Positions 1 through 7,689 are shown, counted from the first letter of the stretch. The stretch is DNA of 22,975 nucleotides from Trebonia sp. (GCA_030038035.1 JASHPP010000355.1:1-22975), one strand, 5' to 3'. Numbers and translations are program-made. Notes: generated by a model not told the origin, from the letters alone.

Positions 1-2
1 TC

Positions 3-128
3 GGGCAAGGCTCCAAGTGGCTGACGGCTATAGCAATAGCGGGCGTCCTGGCCATCACGGTCCTTGCCCTCGCCTGGCGCCGCCGTGCGGTGCGTCCCCG
101 GCAATGGCGAGGCAGCCGGGTTCTCTGA
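3..128 (+). CDS. C-terminal end of a membrane-anchored protein (partial)
   Basis: The window opens inside a reading frame that ends at TGA 126-128. The visible part is about 41 residues. It has a hydrophobic stretch of about 17 residues (W-L-T-A-I-A-I-A-G-V-L-A-I-T-V-L-A) followed by a strongly basic tail (WRRRAVRPRQWR). A single helix followed by positive charges is typical of the C-terminal anchor of a secreted or surface protein, or of the last helix of a polytopic protein. The family cannot be named because the rest of the gene lies outside the window. It converges on the SRPBCC remnant. Confidence 0.5.
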   Translation, partial: GQGSKWLTAIAIAGVLAITVLALAWRRRAVRPRQWRGSRVL

Positions 129-186
129 AAACGAATGATCACCTGCCATGCGATGCCAGGGCAACGCCTCACTCAGTCGAGGAGTG

Positions 187-546
187 CTAGCCGAGGCTGG
201 CCGCCTGGTCCTGATAGCGAGGGACGAGTTCAGCCCAGCGCGCCTCGGTGTCGCCGCGCTCGCGCCCAGCCAGGTAGGCGGCGAGATTCTCGGCGTGGAT
301 CTGCCAGCCGGCCCCGTAGAAGGCGACCGCGTCCAGTGGCATGCCCCGGACCTCGATGACCAGGACGGTCTGGTCGCCGTTGCCGGTAAGCGCGGCCTCG
401 AGGACCTCCTCGTACGGCGGCACGCCCTTGCCGCGCTGGTAGGACTCGTCCGTCTCCCTGGTTGTCACCCGCGGCGTGACGCCGAGTGCCGAAGGGCGGT
501 CTAGGGGAGTCGCCGGGCTGGTGGTTACATGCTGGGCAGGCAGCAC
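187..546 (-). pseudogene. SRPBCC (AHSA1/START-like) protein, N-terminally truncated remnant
   Basis: The frame encodes 119 residues from a GTG. From about residue 26 (RVTTRETDES) to the end it matches what I recall of the C-terminal half of actinobacterial SRPBCC/AHSA1-like proteins: an acidic loop, a strand (QTVLVIEVRG), then GAGWQIHAENLAAYLAGR and a final amphipathic helix. Family members are usually about 150-180 residues and begin with strands that form half of the hydrophobic cavity; these are absent. The first 25 residues look non-homologous, and no ribosome-binding site was seen. I read this as a gene whose 5' half was lost near position 470, next to the CHAP-protein gene. It is probably non-functional. 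The family call is fairly secure; the breakpoint is approximate. Confidence 0.6.
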
Positions 547-591
547 CGTGTCAACCGTGTTCCCGGCATGGGCGTCTCATATGTCAGGGGA

Positions 592-601
592 TTTCCGGAA
601 A
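592..601. promoter_or_regulatory. Perfect 10-bp palindrome TTTCCGGAAA upstream of the CHAP gene
   Basis: A perfect palindrome sits 22 bases before the GTG start of the CHAP/tectonin gene, immediately upstream of the purine-rich ribosome-binding site (about 612-621). It could be an operator or a small 5'-UTR hairpin. A related palindrome, TTTCCGCGGAAA, occurs at 17941-17952. No regulator is assigned. Confidence 0.25.
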
Positions 602-623
602 GCTCGGTCGTGAGGGGGGAACG

Positions 624-2045
624 GTGCAGCGGTCTGGTGCTGGCGGGATCCGGGCGGTGCTGGCCCTCTTGGCCGGGGTGTGCTGCGCCGTGGCTGTCGT
701 GGTGGCGGGATCGGGCGTCCCGGCTGGCGCGTCGGCGGACATCGCGCCTGGTGCTTGCGGGAGCGTGCTGCTTGCGGGCTCGGCGTGGCTGGGCGGGCTG
801 GGCGTGGATGTCCGGAGCAACGGGCAGGACGAGGGGACTGGCGCGGACTGCTCGGCAGCGCAGTCCAAGGTCGGCGGGGTCCCTGCGGGCGAGGAGTGGC
901 AGTGCCCGGAGCTGGTCAACCGGCTGTACCTGTCGCGTGGCTGGATCACCGAGACCTGGCACGGTAGTGCGGGTCCCGCGCTGTGGGACGACACGCCGGG
1001 GCAGTTGCAGAAGCAGCCGAACGGTTCGGTGTCCTACCTCGGCCCAGGGGACGTCGTGATCATCAACGTGTTGCACGACGGGACACCAGACGGCGGCCAC
1101 GCCCTGATCGTCAACGACTCCTCGCTCGTGTCTAGCGGCACGGTGGACCTGGTCAGCCAGAACAGCGGCCAGCCGGGGAACGCCGAGCCGCAGGTTCCCG
1201 GCGTGATTTCCGGCGGCAGGGTCACCGTCGGCGGCGGCAGTGCGTCCTGGACGTACCAGACGATCGGCGTCGTCCACGCTCCTGTCTACGTCGGCGCTGC
1301 AGTCCGCACGGTCGCTACCAGTGATGGTCACATCCAGGTCTTCGAGGTCGCGGGCGGGGTTATCAAGCAGAATTGGTATAGCCCTGTCACCGGTCAGGTG
1401 GGCGGATGGACGCAATCTCCGGCGCTGGCAGCGCAGGCGACAGGCACGCCGGCGCTGGTGGCGCGTGCTGGCCAGAAGGTGATCGACGCGTTCGTGCGCG
1501 GCGGTAACGGCCAGGTCTACGAGACCTGGTACAACTGGGGCAACGGCGCGTGGGGCGGCTGGATCGGGCTCGGCGGCTCCGTCTCCAGCGACCCAGTCGC
1601 ATTGGCGACCTCGGACGGGCATGACCAGGTCTTCGCGACCGGCAACGGCCGGGTCGAGCAGAACTGGTTCGCACCCAGCAACGGTGCCATCGGCGACTGG
1701 GTTACGTCGGCAGGACTGGGCGCCGGCGCATCGGGCACGCCGGCGGTGGTGGCGCGTGCTGGCCAGAAGGTGATCGACGCGTTCGTGCGCGGCGGTAACG
1801 GCCAGGTCTACGAGACCTGGTACAACTGGGGCAACGGCGCGTGGGGCGGCTGGATCGGGCTCGGGGGCTCTGTCTCCAGCGACCCAGTCGCATTGGCGAC
1901 CTCGGACGGGCATGACCAGGTCTTCGCGACCGGCAACGGCCGGGTCGAGCAGAACTGGTTCGCACCCAGCAACGGTGCCATCGGCGACTGGATCTCGTTC
2001 TTATGCGTCTGGGCTCGCCGGGGGTGCTGCTGGCCGGCCGCCTAA
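624..2045 (+). CDS. Secreted CHAP-domain hydrolase with tectonin/PLL-like repeats, C-terminus broken
   Basis: This is probably a secreted peptidoglycan amidase/endopeptidase carrying a sugar-binding beta-propeller-like tail; 473 residues. The GTG start at 624 is preferred over upstream options because a GAGGGGGGA ribosome-binding site precedes it and a signal peptide follows (hydrophobic residues about 10-30, likely cleavage after ASA38). The CHAP domain spans about 40-215, with Cys94 in WQCPELVNRLY, His159 in GGHALIV and Asn180 as the probable triad. Residues about 225-455 are five blade-like repeats of about 48 residues (VFxxxNGxVxxNW, GGWxxLGG) resembling tectonin/PLL or DUF346 repeats. 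In the last blade the frame appears shifted after GDWIS, near 1998: the +1 frame continues as SYASGLAGGAAG, as expected from the previous blade. The protein instead ends in a Cys/Trp-rich tail. Binding and cleavage functions are inferred from the folds. Confidence 0.75.
   Translation: MQRSGAGGIRAVLALLAGVCCAVAVVVAGSGVPAGASADIAPGACGSVLLAGSAWLGGLGVDVRSNGQDEGTGADCSAAQSKVGGVPAGEEWQCPELVNRLYLSRGWITETWHGSAGPALWDDTPGQLQKQPNGSVSYLGPGDVVIINVLHDGTPDGGHALIVNDSSLVSSGTVDLVSQNSGQPGNAEPQVPGVISGGRVTVGGGSASWTYQTIGVVHAPVYVGAAVRTVATSDGHIQVFEVAGGVIKQNWYSPVTGQVGGWTQSPALAAQATGTPALVARAGQKVIDAFVRGGNGQVYETWYNWGNGAWGGWIGLGGSVSSDPVALATSDGHDQVFATGNGRVEQNWFAPSNGAIGDWVTSAGLGAGASGTPAVVARAGQKVIDAFVRGGNGQVYETWYNWGNGAWGGWIGLGGSVSSDPVALATSDGHDQVFATGNGRVEQNWFAPSNGAIGDWISFLCVWARRGCCWPAA
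1446..1991 (+). repeat. Near-identical tandem repeat, period 291 bp, inside the CHAP/tectonin gene
   Basis: The 255 bases at 1446-1700 recur at 1737-1991 with only three mismatches seen by eye. The period of 291 bases (97 codons) equals two propeller blades. Such near-identity within a gene points to a recent duplication or gene conversion. The similarity stops at the codon where the reading frame breaks. Confidence 0.85.
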
Positions 2046-2049
2046 CCTG

Positions 2050-3693
2050 TCAGAGGGTGACTGTTCCGCCGCTGGCGGCCACGTACTGCACGAGCTGGTA
2101 GGCGTTCCAGTAGGCCCGCGAGCGGCCGAAAGGATCCGTGCGCCGGCTTCCGCTGTCCCAGCTCCCCGAGAAGGCCGGGGTGACCCGGACTCCCCAGCGG
2201 CCGGCGAACCCCCACCAGCTGGGCATCTCCACGGCACCGGTGGCCGGCAGTGGCGACGGCAGCGGGTAGGTACTGATGGGAGGGGTGGAATCGAAGGTGT
2301 AGTTGCTGATCAGCCGCAGGGTCGTGGCGACTATCGACGACGCCGTGCTCGCCGCGGGCGCGGTAGATGGCCCGTCATTGCGGGCAACATCGGTGCCCGG
2401 CTGGCTGGACTGGGGGGTCTCGGTCTGGCTGGTCTGAGTCGGGAACCCGAACGACAGCGCGAACAAAAAGAACCCGATCATGAGGAGTATCCAGCCGATG
2501 ATCAGGCAGGGTACCGACGCGGCGAGGGCAACCCCCGCGGTCGCGGCCCCAGCCGCCGCGATGGAGATGCAGACGCCGAGGAAGGTGCCCGCTGCTCCCA
2601 TGATAGCTGCCCCCGTAGTGTTCAAGCCGGCGTCGGGACTCGAGGTGCCTGGGGTTACCACGGCGTCGATCCCGTAGAGGTTTTTGTGGGTCCCCGCGGT
2701 CACGTAGACCCACGGGTGGGCGTCAAGGAAGACCGTGGCCTGACTGGCCGTCGTCCCGTCAGGCCAGGGCTGGATGCTGGCGCTCAGCGGGTTGAAGTTG
2801 TCGTCGCCCAGGCCGTAGCCCGTGCTGTAGGCCAGGAACCGGGGGGTCAACGCGGTCTTTCCTGGCGCGAAGAGGAAGTCAGGGCGGCCATCCTGGTCAG
2901 TGACGGCGAAGTCGGGATCACCTTCCAGGAAGATGGTCACGGCCTCCCACTGTCCCTCCCGGTAGCGCTCGTCCGGGTCGGGGAGACCGACCGGAGAGGG
3001 CTCCATCGCCGGGTAGAACAGGTGGTAGGTGAGGGCCAGGTACTTGTTGAGCCCCGAGAATGGCTCGGGCTCGTTGCTGCCGGCGGACTGCATCGGGAAG
3101 TCATTCTGGCCGCCTATCTGGCTAACCCGGTCCTGGTCGAGGACTGGATAGCGGCCCGCCCACTCCAGCTCGGCGTAGATGGTGGGCAAGATGGTCCGGG
3201 GCACGCTGAACCTCGGCGCCGGGGAAGGCGATGTGATCGGGATCGTGCCGTTCATGGCGTGGCCGAGGGCGCTGAAGAGGGACTGGAGGTACTCAACTGA
3301 GCCGCTGCTGTAGGAGACTCCGCCCGCACCGGCAAACGATGCGGTGTCGTCCCAGCCGGCGCAGTCCAAGAAGAGGTCGTTGCTGGCGCTGTTGTAGGCG
3401 AAGTGTTGGCCGATGCCCTCGGGAGGAGTGCTGTCGAAGGTGAGCGGGGCGCCGTGGGGATCGTCGACGCCCGCCTGAACTTCGCTCGCGCTGTAGGCTG
3501 TGGACGACAGGGGGGCGAGCAGCACCGCTGTGCCTCGCTGGTGAGTGGGGACGTTGTCCCAGCTCTCGGTGGCCTCGTGGCCGAGGACTTCTTCGGCGAC
3601 CGACGGGAAGAACAGTTCGGTGGGGTCAAAGAAGAACTGCGGCTGGTACTGCTCGAGCAACTGCGTGATGATCGGGTTGGTCAGGTTGGCCAT
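2050..3693 (-). CDS. Vps62-like protein with an inserted transmembrane hairpin
   Basis: The product has 547 residues. The ATG at 3693 is preferred because an AGGAG lies 10 bases upstream and the conserved opening (QPQFFFDPTELFFPSV) follows directly. Motifs recall the Vps62/DUF946-like fold: an N-terminal YxPxxFFDPxExxFPSV-type strand, YLALTYHLFYP (218-228), REGQWEAVTIFLEG (245-258, matching the family's HEGDWE block), HPWVYVTAGTH (326-336), and WWGFAGRWG near 493-501. Between the last two, residues about 360-416 form a Gly/Ala-rich hydrophobic hairpin with two potential membrane helices, followed by a Ser/Thr/Gln-rich linker. There is no N-terminal signal peptide. It lies 25 bases after the LamG gene on the same strand, so the two are probably co-transcribed. 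The molecular function is unknown; a membrane-inserting or surface role is inferred from the hairpin. Confidence 0.65.
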   Translation of the reverse strand: MANLTNPIITQLLEQYQPQFFFDPTELFFPSVAEEVLGHEATESWDNVPTHQRGTAVLLAPLSSTAYSASEVQAGVDDPHGAPLTFDSTPPEGIGQHFAYNSASNDLFLDCAGWDDTASFAGAGGVSYSSGSVEYLQSLFSALGHAMNGTIPITSPSPAPRFSVPRTILPTIYAELEWAGRYPVLDQDRVSQIGGQNDFPMQSAGSNEPEPFSGLNKYLALTYHLFYPAMEPSPVGLPDPDERYREGQWEAVTIFLEGDPDFAVTDQDGRPDFLFAPGKTALTPRFLAYSTGYGLGDDNFNPLSASIQPWPDGTTASQATVFLDAHPWVYVTAGTHKNLYGIDAVVTPGTSSPDAGLNTTGAAIMGAAGTFLGVCISIAAAGAATAGVALAASVPCLIIGWILLMIGFFLFALSFGFPTQTSQTETPQSSQPGTDVARNDGPSTAPAASTASSIVATTLRLISNYTFDSTPPISTYPLPSPLPATGAVEMPSWWGFAGRWGVRVTPAFSGSWDSGSRRTDPFGRSRAYWNAYQLVQYVAASGGTVTL

Positions 3694-3718
3694 CGGGCTC
3701 ACGCTCCTGGTATTGGAC

Positions 3719-4807
3719 TCATGGGTTGCTACCGCCAGCCGGGCCACCGCCACCAAAAGTCGTGCCAGTGCCCTGGATCACCGTGTTGAACACCATTGCC
3801 GGATTCAGCTTCACCTTGCCCAGGCACATCTTGGAGATGAGGTTCTGAAACTCTTTGATCGGCAGGGGAAGGGCGCTGACCAGTTCTTGCTCCTGGCTTT
3901 GCAACTGTTGGACCTGAGCCGGAGACAGGTTGTTCATCGCCATGATGGCCATCTGGGCTAGGGCGTTGTTATATGCGTTCGAGTCGCCGGCCCGGAAGGC
4001 GGCCAGGGCCTGGGCCGAGAACGCGACCTGCTGCTGCGATGCCGCAGGCTGGTTGGCCCGGGCCTGGGCTGCGGCCGACAGCCCCAGCTTGATCAGGGCC
4101 ATGCCCTGCGCCTGGGCCTTCTCTCGGGTGTAACCCATCTCCCGCAGGGTCTCGGCCATGTCGTCAAGCGCGGCCCGGGACCCGGGGCAGCACGGGTCAA
4201 GCAGGCCCTTGGCGGCCAAGGCCGGGTCGTACTTATACACCCAGGTCTGGCGCAGGTAGCCGGTGAAGGTGTACTGGCCTGAAGGCTCGGGCCAGTGCCC
4301 GATGGCGATGCCGTTGGGGCCGACGGAGCCGACGGGACCGTTGGCCGCGTAGGAAGTGGCCACGGGGACGCTGTCGAGGTAGAGCGAGCACTGGTTGACC
4401 CCGTCGTGGCGCAGCTCGGCCTGGTGCCACTGGCCGGTGGAGACCAGGTGCGGCGCGCTCTGGGCGCCGGCCCACTGGCCATCGGCGTCGACTATGGTCC
4501 CGGAAAGGCTGCCGTCGGGGTTGACGAACAAGGCAAAGCAGAGATGACCCTCGATCAGGTTGTAGCGGCGGGACAGGCCGCCGGCGGGATCCAGGTAGAA
4601 CTCGGCTACCGCCCGCACCGCGAGCAGGTCCTGCAGGCTCTGGCTCGGAGGTACGATCACCCGGCTATCGGGGCTCGAATACCCAAACGCCGGCGCATAG
4701 GGCGCGCTGGCCTCGCTGACCTCGTAGGGCACGCCATGGTTGCGATACCCCGAGAGGTCGCACGCGATCCCCCCGGAGTAGATGTGGTGAACGACCAGGC
4801 GGTTCAC
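3719..4807 (-). CDS. LamG/concanavalin-like jelly-roll protein with helical C-terminal domain
   Basis: The product has 362 residues. The GTG at 4807 is the first usable start after an in-frame stop, with a weak GGCGGG upstream. Residues 1-195 fit a LamG-like (Laminin_G_3 type) beta-sandwich: an opening DLSGYRNHGVP, then STGQWHQAELRHDG, SLYLDSVPVA, IAIGHWP and a closing FTGYLRQTWVYKYDPAL. A Cys-Cys pair (206-207) separates this from an Ala/Gln-rich helical region (about 210-330). The tail is Gly/Pro-rich. No signal peptide is visible, so export would need another route, unless the protein is cytoplasmic. It is the first gene of an apparent operon with the Vps62-like gene. Carbohydrate or glycoconjugate binding is the usual role of this fold; here it is inference. 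Confidence 0.65.
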   Translation of the reverse strand: MNRLVVHHIYSGGIACDLSGYRNHGVPYEVSEASAPYAPAFGYSSPDSRVIVPPSQSLQDLLAVRAVAEFYLDPAGGLSRRYNLIEGHLCFALFVNPDGSLSGTIVDADGQWAGAQSAPHLVSTGQWHQAELRHDGVNQCSLYLDSVPVATSYAANGPVGSVGPNGIAIGHWPEPSGQYTFTGYLRQTWVYKYDPALAAKGLLDPCCPGSRAALDDMAETLREMGYTREKAQAQGMALIKLGLSAAAQARANQPAASQQQVAFSAQALAAFRAGDSNAYNNALAQMAIMAMNNLSPAQVQQLQSQEQELVSALPLPIKEFQNLISKMCLGKVKLNPAMVFNTVIQGTGTTFGGGGPAGGSNP

Positions 4808-5542
4808 AGCTTGCCCGCCCTGAGCTGGTAGCCGACGTCCCTGAAGTGACGTTGCACGTCCCCGACCCGCTTTCGCCGCTAGTGATGCTGTTTCCCTGCT
4901 GAAGAGGCATCCTGCCCGTCAATGCTCCTGCGGGCGCCTTACCTTGGGTGCGTGCCGCCGTTCTTCACCGCGTAATTGCCCCTCCATCCGGCCGATTGTT
5001 GTCCGTCCTCCGCACGGCTGCCGAAATGGACCATGAGGCGAATGAGACGAGGTATATAAGTCACCAGATACAGCCCCCACGCTGGATATCTTCAATAATG
5101 GCATGTCTTGAAGGGGTCGTCTAGTAGCACAGTTCCGAACACCGACAGCGCCATTTCCACGCATTACAGATGGTCTAGCATGACGACACAGCTTCGATCT
5201 CGTGTACTCGCTGCCGGACCGCCCGTCAAATGTGTCCGGCCCGTCGCGAAGGGACCGGCCACCAGGCCGCACGCCCTGGCGCGGGCGCGTCCGGGCACGG
5301 CGGCGCGTATCTCCACGCTGATACCGATGGCAGCGCCGATCATCGGCGTGACATGCAGAACCCCGATCGCCGTGGAATCCCGCCGGAAACACCGGCCCGG
5401 CCCGCACGGGAGCGCCGCAAGAAACGTGAGCCGGATATACACCCGGCGCTTAGCAACACGCGATGCCCGCAGGCAGATGTACCTCATCATGGACTTTGCG
5501 GCTGTCTCACCGAAGATTTCCCGGCATCCTGTGAGGGTGGGA
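4808..5542. other. 735-bp divergent intergenic region, no convincing gene
   Basis: This region separates the divergently oriented LamG/Vps62 operon and the L,D-transpeptidase gene. Open frames exist on both strands, but their products are Arg/Ala/Gly-rich and match no family I recognise. The AT-rich part around 5040-5110, including TATATAAG at 5053-5060, is the likeliest promoter zone, although no good -35 partner was found in either direction. The frame of the transpeptidase stays open back to 5108, but the signal peptide places its real start at 5543. Confidence 0.45.
4848..4860. promoter_or_regulatory. Palindrome GACGT-N3-ACGTC upstream of the LamG/Vps62 operon
   Basis: A 13-bp inverted repeat lies about 41 bases upstream of the LamG start, with another GACGT copy at 4834-4838. 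The position suits an operator or a leader hairpin. There is no direct evidence for a binding protein. Confidence 0.25.
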
Positions 5543-6397
5543 ATGAAGTCTGCCGTCGCTGTGAGCCGTCTGCTGATGCTGACCTGCCTGAGCGCCTCGT
5601 GCGGGTTGGCAGAGCCTTCCGCGCCCTCGACTCCAGCTGCCCCCAGCACGCCTGCGGCTTCGGCTGCGGTGCCGGTCCGGACCGCCGTTGTGCCACGGCC
5701 GGTGACGGCCCGTCCAGTCGCGGCCCAGGCTCACGTATCGCGCTGCCCCCAGTACCCGGCGGCGACGTACGGCATCGACCCGAACCGGGTGGCCGACACC
5801 GGAGGCGGCGCCCAGCTGGTCACCGTCGTCGCCCCTTCCGCCGCGAGCTGGGCTGGGACTTTTACAGCCTGGTCCAGGGGAGCCAACGGCTGCTGGAGCC
5901 CGGTGTCGTTTGCCGGGCAGCCCGCGCAGCCCTTCCGGGCTCAGACGGGCTATGGTGGCCTGCTGCCCTTCGCGCGGCGCGTGCCCGGCGACTGGGCCAC
6001 CCCCACTGGCTTGTTCCCGTTCGGCACGACCGTCTACGGCAACTCGACCGTCAGCCCGACCGTCCGCTACCCCTACCACCACCTCGTGTGCGGTGATTGG
6101 TGGGACGAGCAGCCGGGCAGCCCGGCCTATGACACATTCCAGCATGTGCCCTGCGGGATCACCCCGCCATACGGCGACGACTCCGAAGCCCTCTGGACAG
6201 AGATCCAGCCCTACCAGCACTTCATCGACATCAAGATGCCCAGCCCTCCGGACAACGGAGCCGGCATCTTCCTCCACGACGACATGCCGGAGGGGTACAC
6301 CGAAGGCTGCGTGGCCCTGCCCAACGGAGAGCTTGATGCCGTACTCGGGTGGCTGAACCCCGCCGACCGCCCGCACATCCTCATCGCCATCGGCTGA
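5543..6397 (+). CDS. Exported L,D-transpeptidase-like (YkuD-type) protein
   Basis: This is predicted to act on peptidoglycan outside the membrane by a cysteine transpeptidase mechanism; 284 residues. The ATG at 5543 is chosen because GAGGG lies five bases upstream and the N-terminus is a clean signal peptide (basic MKSAVAVSR, then hydrophobic LLMLTCLSASC). The sequence around Cys20 only loosely resembles a lipobox. Residues about 24-62 are a Pro/Ala/Ser/Thr-rich linker. The catalytic region contains TPTGLFPFGTTVYG and the signature H245-x10-C256 in FLHDDMPEGYTEGCVALP, the YkuD His/Cys pair. Extra cysteines (68, 117, 183, 204) may form disulfides. It ends at a strong convergent hairpin. The substrate could be a 3-3 cross-link or another amide; only the fold-level call is firm. 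Confidence 0.75.
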   Translation: MKSAVAVSRLLMLTCLSASCGLAEPSAPSTPAAPSTPAASAAVPVRTAVVPRPVTARPVAAQAHVSRCPQYPAATYGIDPNRVADTGGGAQLVTVVAPSAASWAGTFTAWSRGANGCWSPVSFAGQPAQPFRAQTGYGGLLPFARRVPGDWATPTGLFPFGTTVYGNSTVSPTVRYPYHHLVCGDWWDEQPGSPAYDTFQHVPCGITPPYGDDSEALWTEIQPYQHFIDIKMPSPPDNGAGIFLHDDMPEGYTEGCVALPNGELDAVLGWLNPADRPHILIAIG

Positions 6398-6428
6398 CCT
6401 CGGGGCTCCCGGAGCCCCGTCAGCCGAT
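6389..6428. terminator. Bidirectional terminator hairpin built over two convergent stop codons
   Basis: An inner perfect stem CGGGGCTCC / GGAGCCCCG (6401-6409, 6411-6419) is extended by ATCGGCTGAC / GTCAGCCGAT (6389-6398, 6419-6428). The outer arms contain the last two codons and the TGA stops of both convergent genes, each reading Ile-Gly-stop. No T-tract is present, as is common for actinomycete terminators. Confidence 0.75.
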
Positions 6429-6758
6429 CTGCTCCGCCAGGTCGTCGACGACGGCGTCGATATCCCCGACGGCGAATGCGATATGGCGGATACCCGGCGT
6501 GTTCGCCTGCGCGTGCCGGTTGTCGCCCTGGTCCGGCGGCGTGTGGAACTTCGTCAGCTCGAGTCGTCCGGAGCCGTCCGGAGTTTGCATGATCGCGATC
6601 TCCGCGCGGACGGCCTCGAGTCCCACGACACGGTCCACCCAGCGGCCCTCGACCTGGCCCTTGCCCTGCAGTTCGAGTCCGAGCTGGACGAAGAACTCAA
6701 TCGCGGCCGCGAGATCGTCAACCACGATGCCGGCGTGCTCCATCCGATGGATAGCCAT
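6420..6758 (-). CDS. VOC-family (glyoxalase-like) protein with an apparent internal deletion
   Basis: The product has 112 residues from the ATG at 6758; no clear ribosome-binding site was seen. The first 100 residues follow the usual VOC pattern: MAIHRMEHAGIVVDDLAAAIEFF, then a strand ending in RLELTKFHTP, then GIRHIAFAVGDIDAVV. Family members of about 140-150 residues continue with an RxxGAELVGE segment, CYVRGPEGIIV and a terminal ELAEQIG. Here DIDAVVD runs directly into DLAEQIG and the stop, so about 30 residues of the last beta-alpha-beta unit, including the strand before the metal-ligand glutamate, appear to be missing in frame. The product may not bind metal. It lies 28 bases downstream of the methyltransferase gene, probably in the same transcript. 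It could instead be a real short variant. Confidence 0.65.
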   Translation of the reverse strand: MAIHRMEHAGIVVDDLAAAIEFFVQLGLELQGKGQVEGRWVDRVVGLEAVRAEIAIMQTPDGSGRLELTKFHTPPDQGDNRHAQANTPGIRHIAFAVGDIDAVVDDLAEQIG

Positions 6759-6786
6759 GTGCACGATGGTAAGAAACCAGCCTGGC

Positions 6787-7689
6787 TCAGGAACCCTGAC
6801 TACGCCGTGCCGTGATGAGAACGACGGCAAAGCTGGCGCGAATCGGCCGCCCGAGCCGTTCGTATATGGCGTGGTGTTCTCTATCAAGGGCTTGCCGTTG
6901 GCCCGGTGACAGCCGGGGGTAGAGCGACATCGTGCGGAAGATGGCAGTGAGCTCGCCCGGAGTGTGCTCGATCAGCCGTGGCGTGACTGCTACCTGGACA
7001 TCCCCGAACAGGGGGCCGGCGTAATCTTGCGCCATGTCGTAGCTGTCGTAGCTGCCGAGCCAGGCCCACGCCGCCGAGATGTTGCCACGACGCTGCTCGA
7101 CCCCGGCGATCGTGGCGTCGAGATCCCGGTAGACCGGCCAGTTAGCGGCAATATCCGGGGCGACCTTTCCCAGGCCCGCCAGCACTGCTTCCTGATCTGC
7201 CTTGCTACGCGGCTCCTCAAGCCCGAAGTACTGCACGAGGGCGAGCGTGCCGCCGGGAACGAGCACGTCGGCGGCCTTCTGCCAGCTGACCTTAGGGTCA
7301 ACCCAGTGAAACGCGGACGCACAGAACACGGCCTGAAACCGCTCGCGGGGAAGCAATGCGTCCTCGAACCGGGCGTTCACGAATTCCGCCGTTCCAGCCC
7401 CTTCCAGGTTCTGCCTGGCTAGTGCCACGAGCTTCTTGCCTGGCTCGAGTGCCGTGACGTGCAGGCCCCGGGCGACAAGACTGCGTGTTAGCTGGCCGCT
7501 CCCGCATCCGACCTCAAGCACCTGATCGCCGCTCCCGATCCCTGCGACTTGACACGCCTGGTCGATGAGTTCGTCAGGATAAGCCGGGCGGTAGCGGTCG
7601 TACTCAGCCGCCATGTCATCAAAAACCTTGCCGTAACGACGTGGGGTGGATGCTGTGACGGCGATGGGGTCTTCAGGGCTGCCTGGCAT
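6787..7689 (-). CDS. Class I SAM-dependent methyltransferase
   Basis: The product has 300 residues from the ATG at 7689 (an in-frame TTG at 7698 is the alternative). It opens with the common FDDMAAEYDRYRPAYP segment of this methyltransferase group, followed by the SAM-binding motif I VLEVGCGSG (about 57-65) and the motif II region VTALEPG. FCASAFHWVDP and VPGGTLALVQY follow, both typical of Methyltransf_11/25-type enzymes. The C-terminal half lacks a recognisable substrate domain, so the acceptor is unknown. It precedes the shortened VOC gene on the same strand. No ribosome-binding site is evident. Confidence 0.8.
   Translation of the reverse strand: MPGSPEDPIAVTASTPRRYGKVFDDMAAEYDRYRPAYPDELIDQACQVAGIGSGDQVLEVGCGSGQLTRSLVARGLHVTALEPGKKLVALARQNLEGAGTAEFVNARFEDALLPRERFQAVFCASAFHWVDPKVSWQKAADVLVPGGTLALVQYFGLEEPRSKADQEAVLAGLGKVAPDIAANWPVYRDLDATIAGVEQRRGNISAAWAWLGSYDSYDMAQDYAGPLFGDVQVAVTPRLIEHTPGELTAIFRTMSLYPRLSPGQRQALDREHHAIYERLGRPIRASFAVVLITARRSQGS

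Noticed and set aside
525..1913. Long minus-strand open frame of about 460 codons opposite the CHAP/tectonin gene
   Set aside because: It mirrors the repeat structure of the plus-strand gene and its product is Arg/Ala/Asp-rich without any fold pattern. The plus-strand frame has a signal peptide, CHAP motifs and a ribosome-binding site.
1912..3300. Plus-strand open frame of about 460 codons opposite the Vps62-like gene
   Set aside because: Only its first few codons look meaningful, because they read the shifted end of the tectonin gene. The rest is low-complexity Gly/Arg sequence antisense to a gene with clear conserved motifs.
5108..5542. N-terminal extension of the L,D-transpeptidase frame back to 5108
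   Set aside because: It would bury the signal peptide behind 145 basic, low-complexity residues. The ATG at 5543 has a ribosome-binding site and exposes the signal peptide.
4919..5649. Two minus-strand open frames of about 160 codons in the region upstream of the transpeptidase gene
   Set aside because: One has a few hydrophobic stretches, but no ribosome-binding site, no recognisable family and Arg-rich composition typical of non-coding GC-rich DNA.
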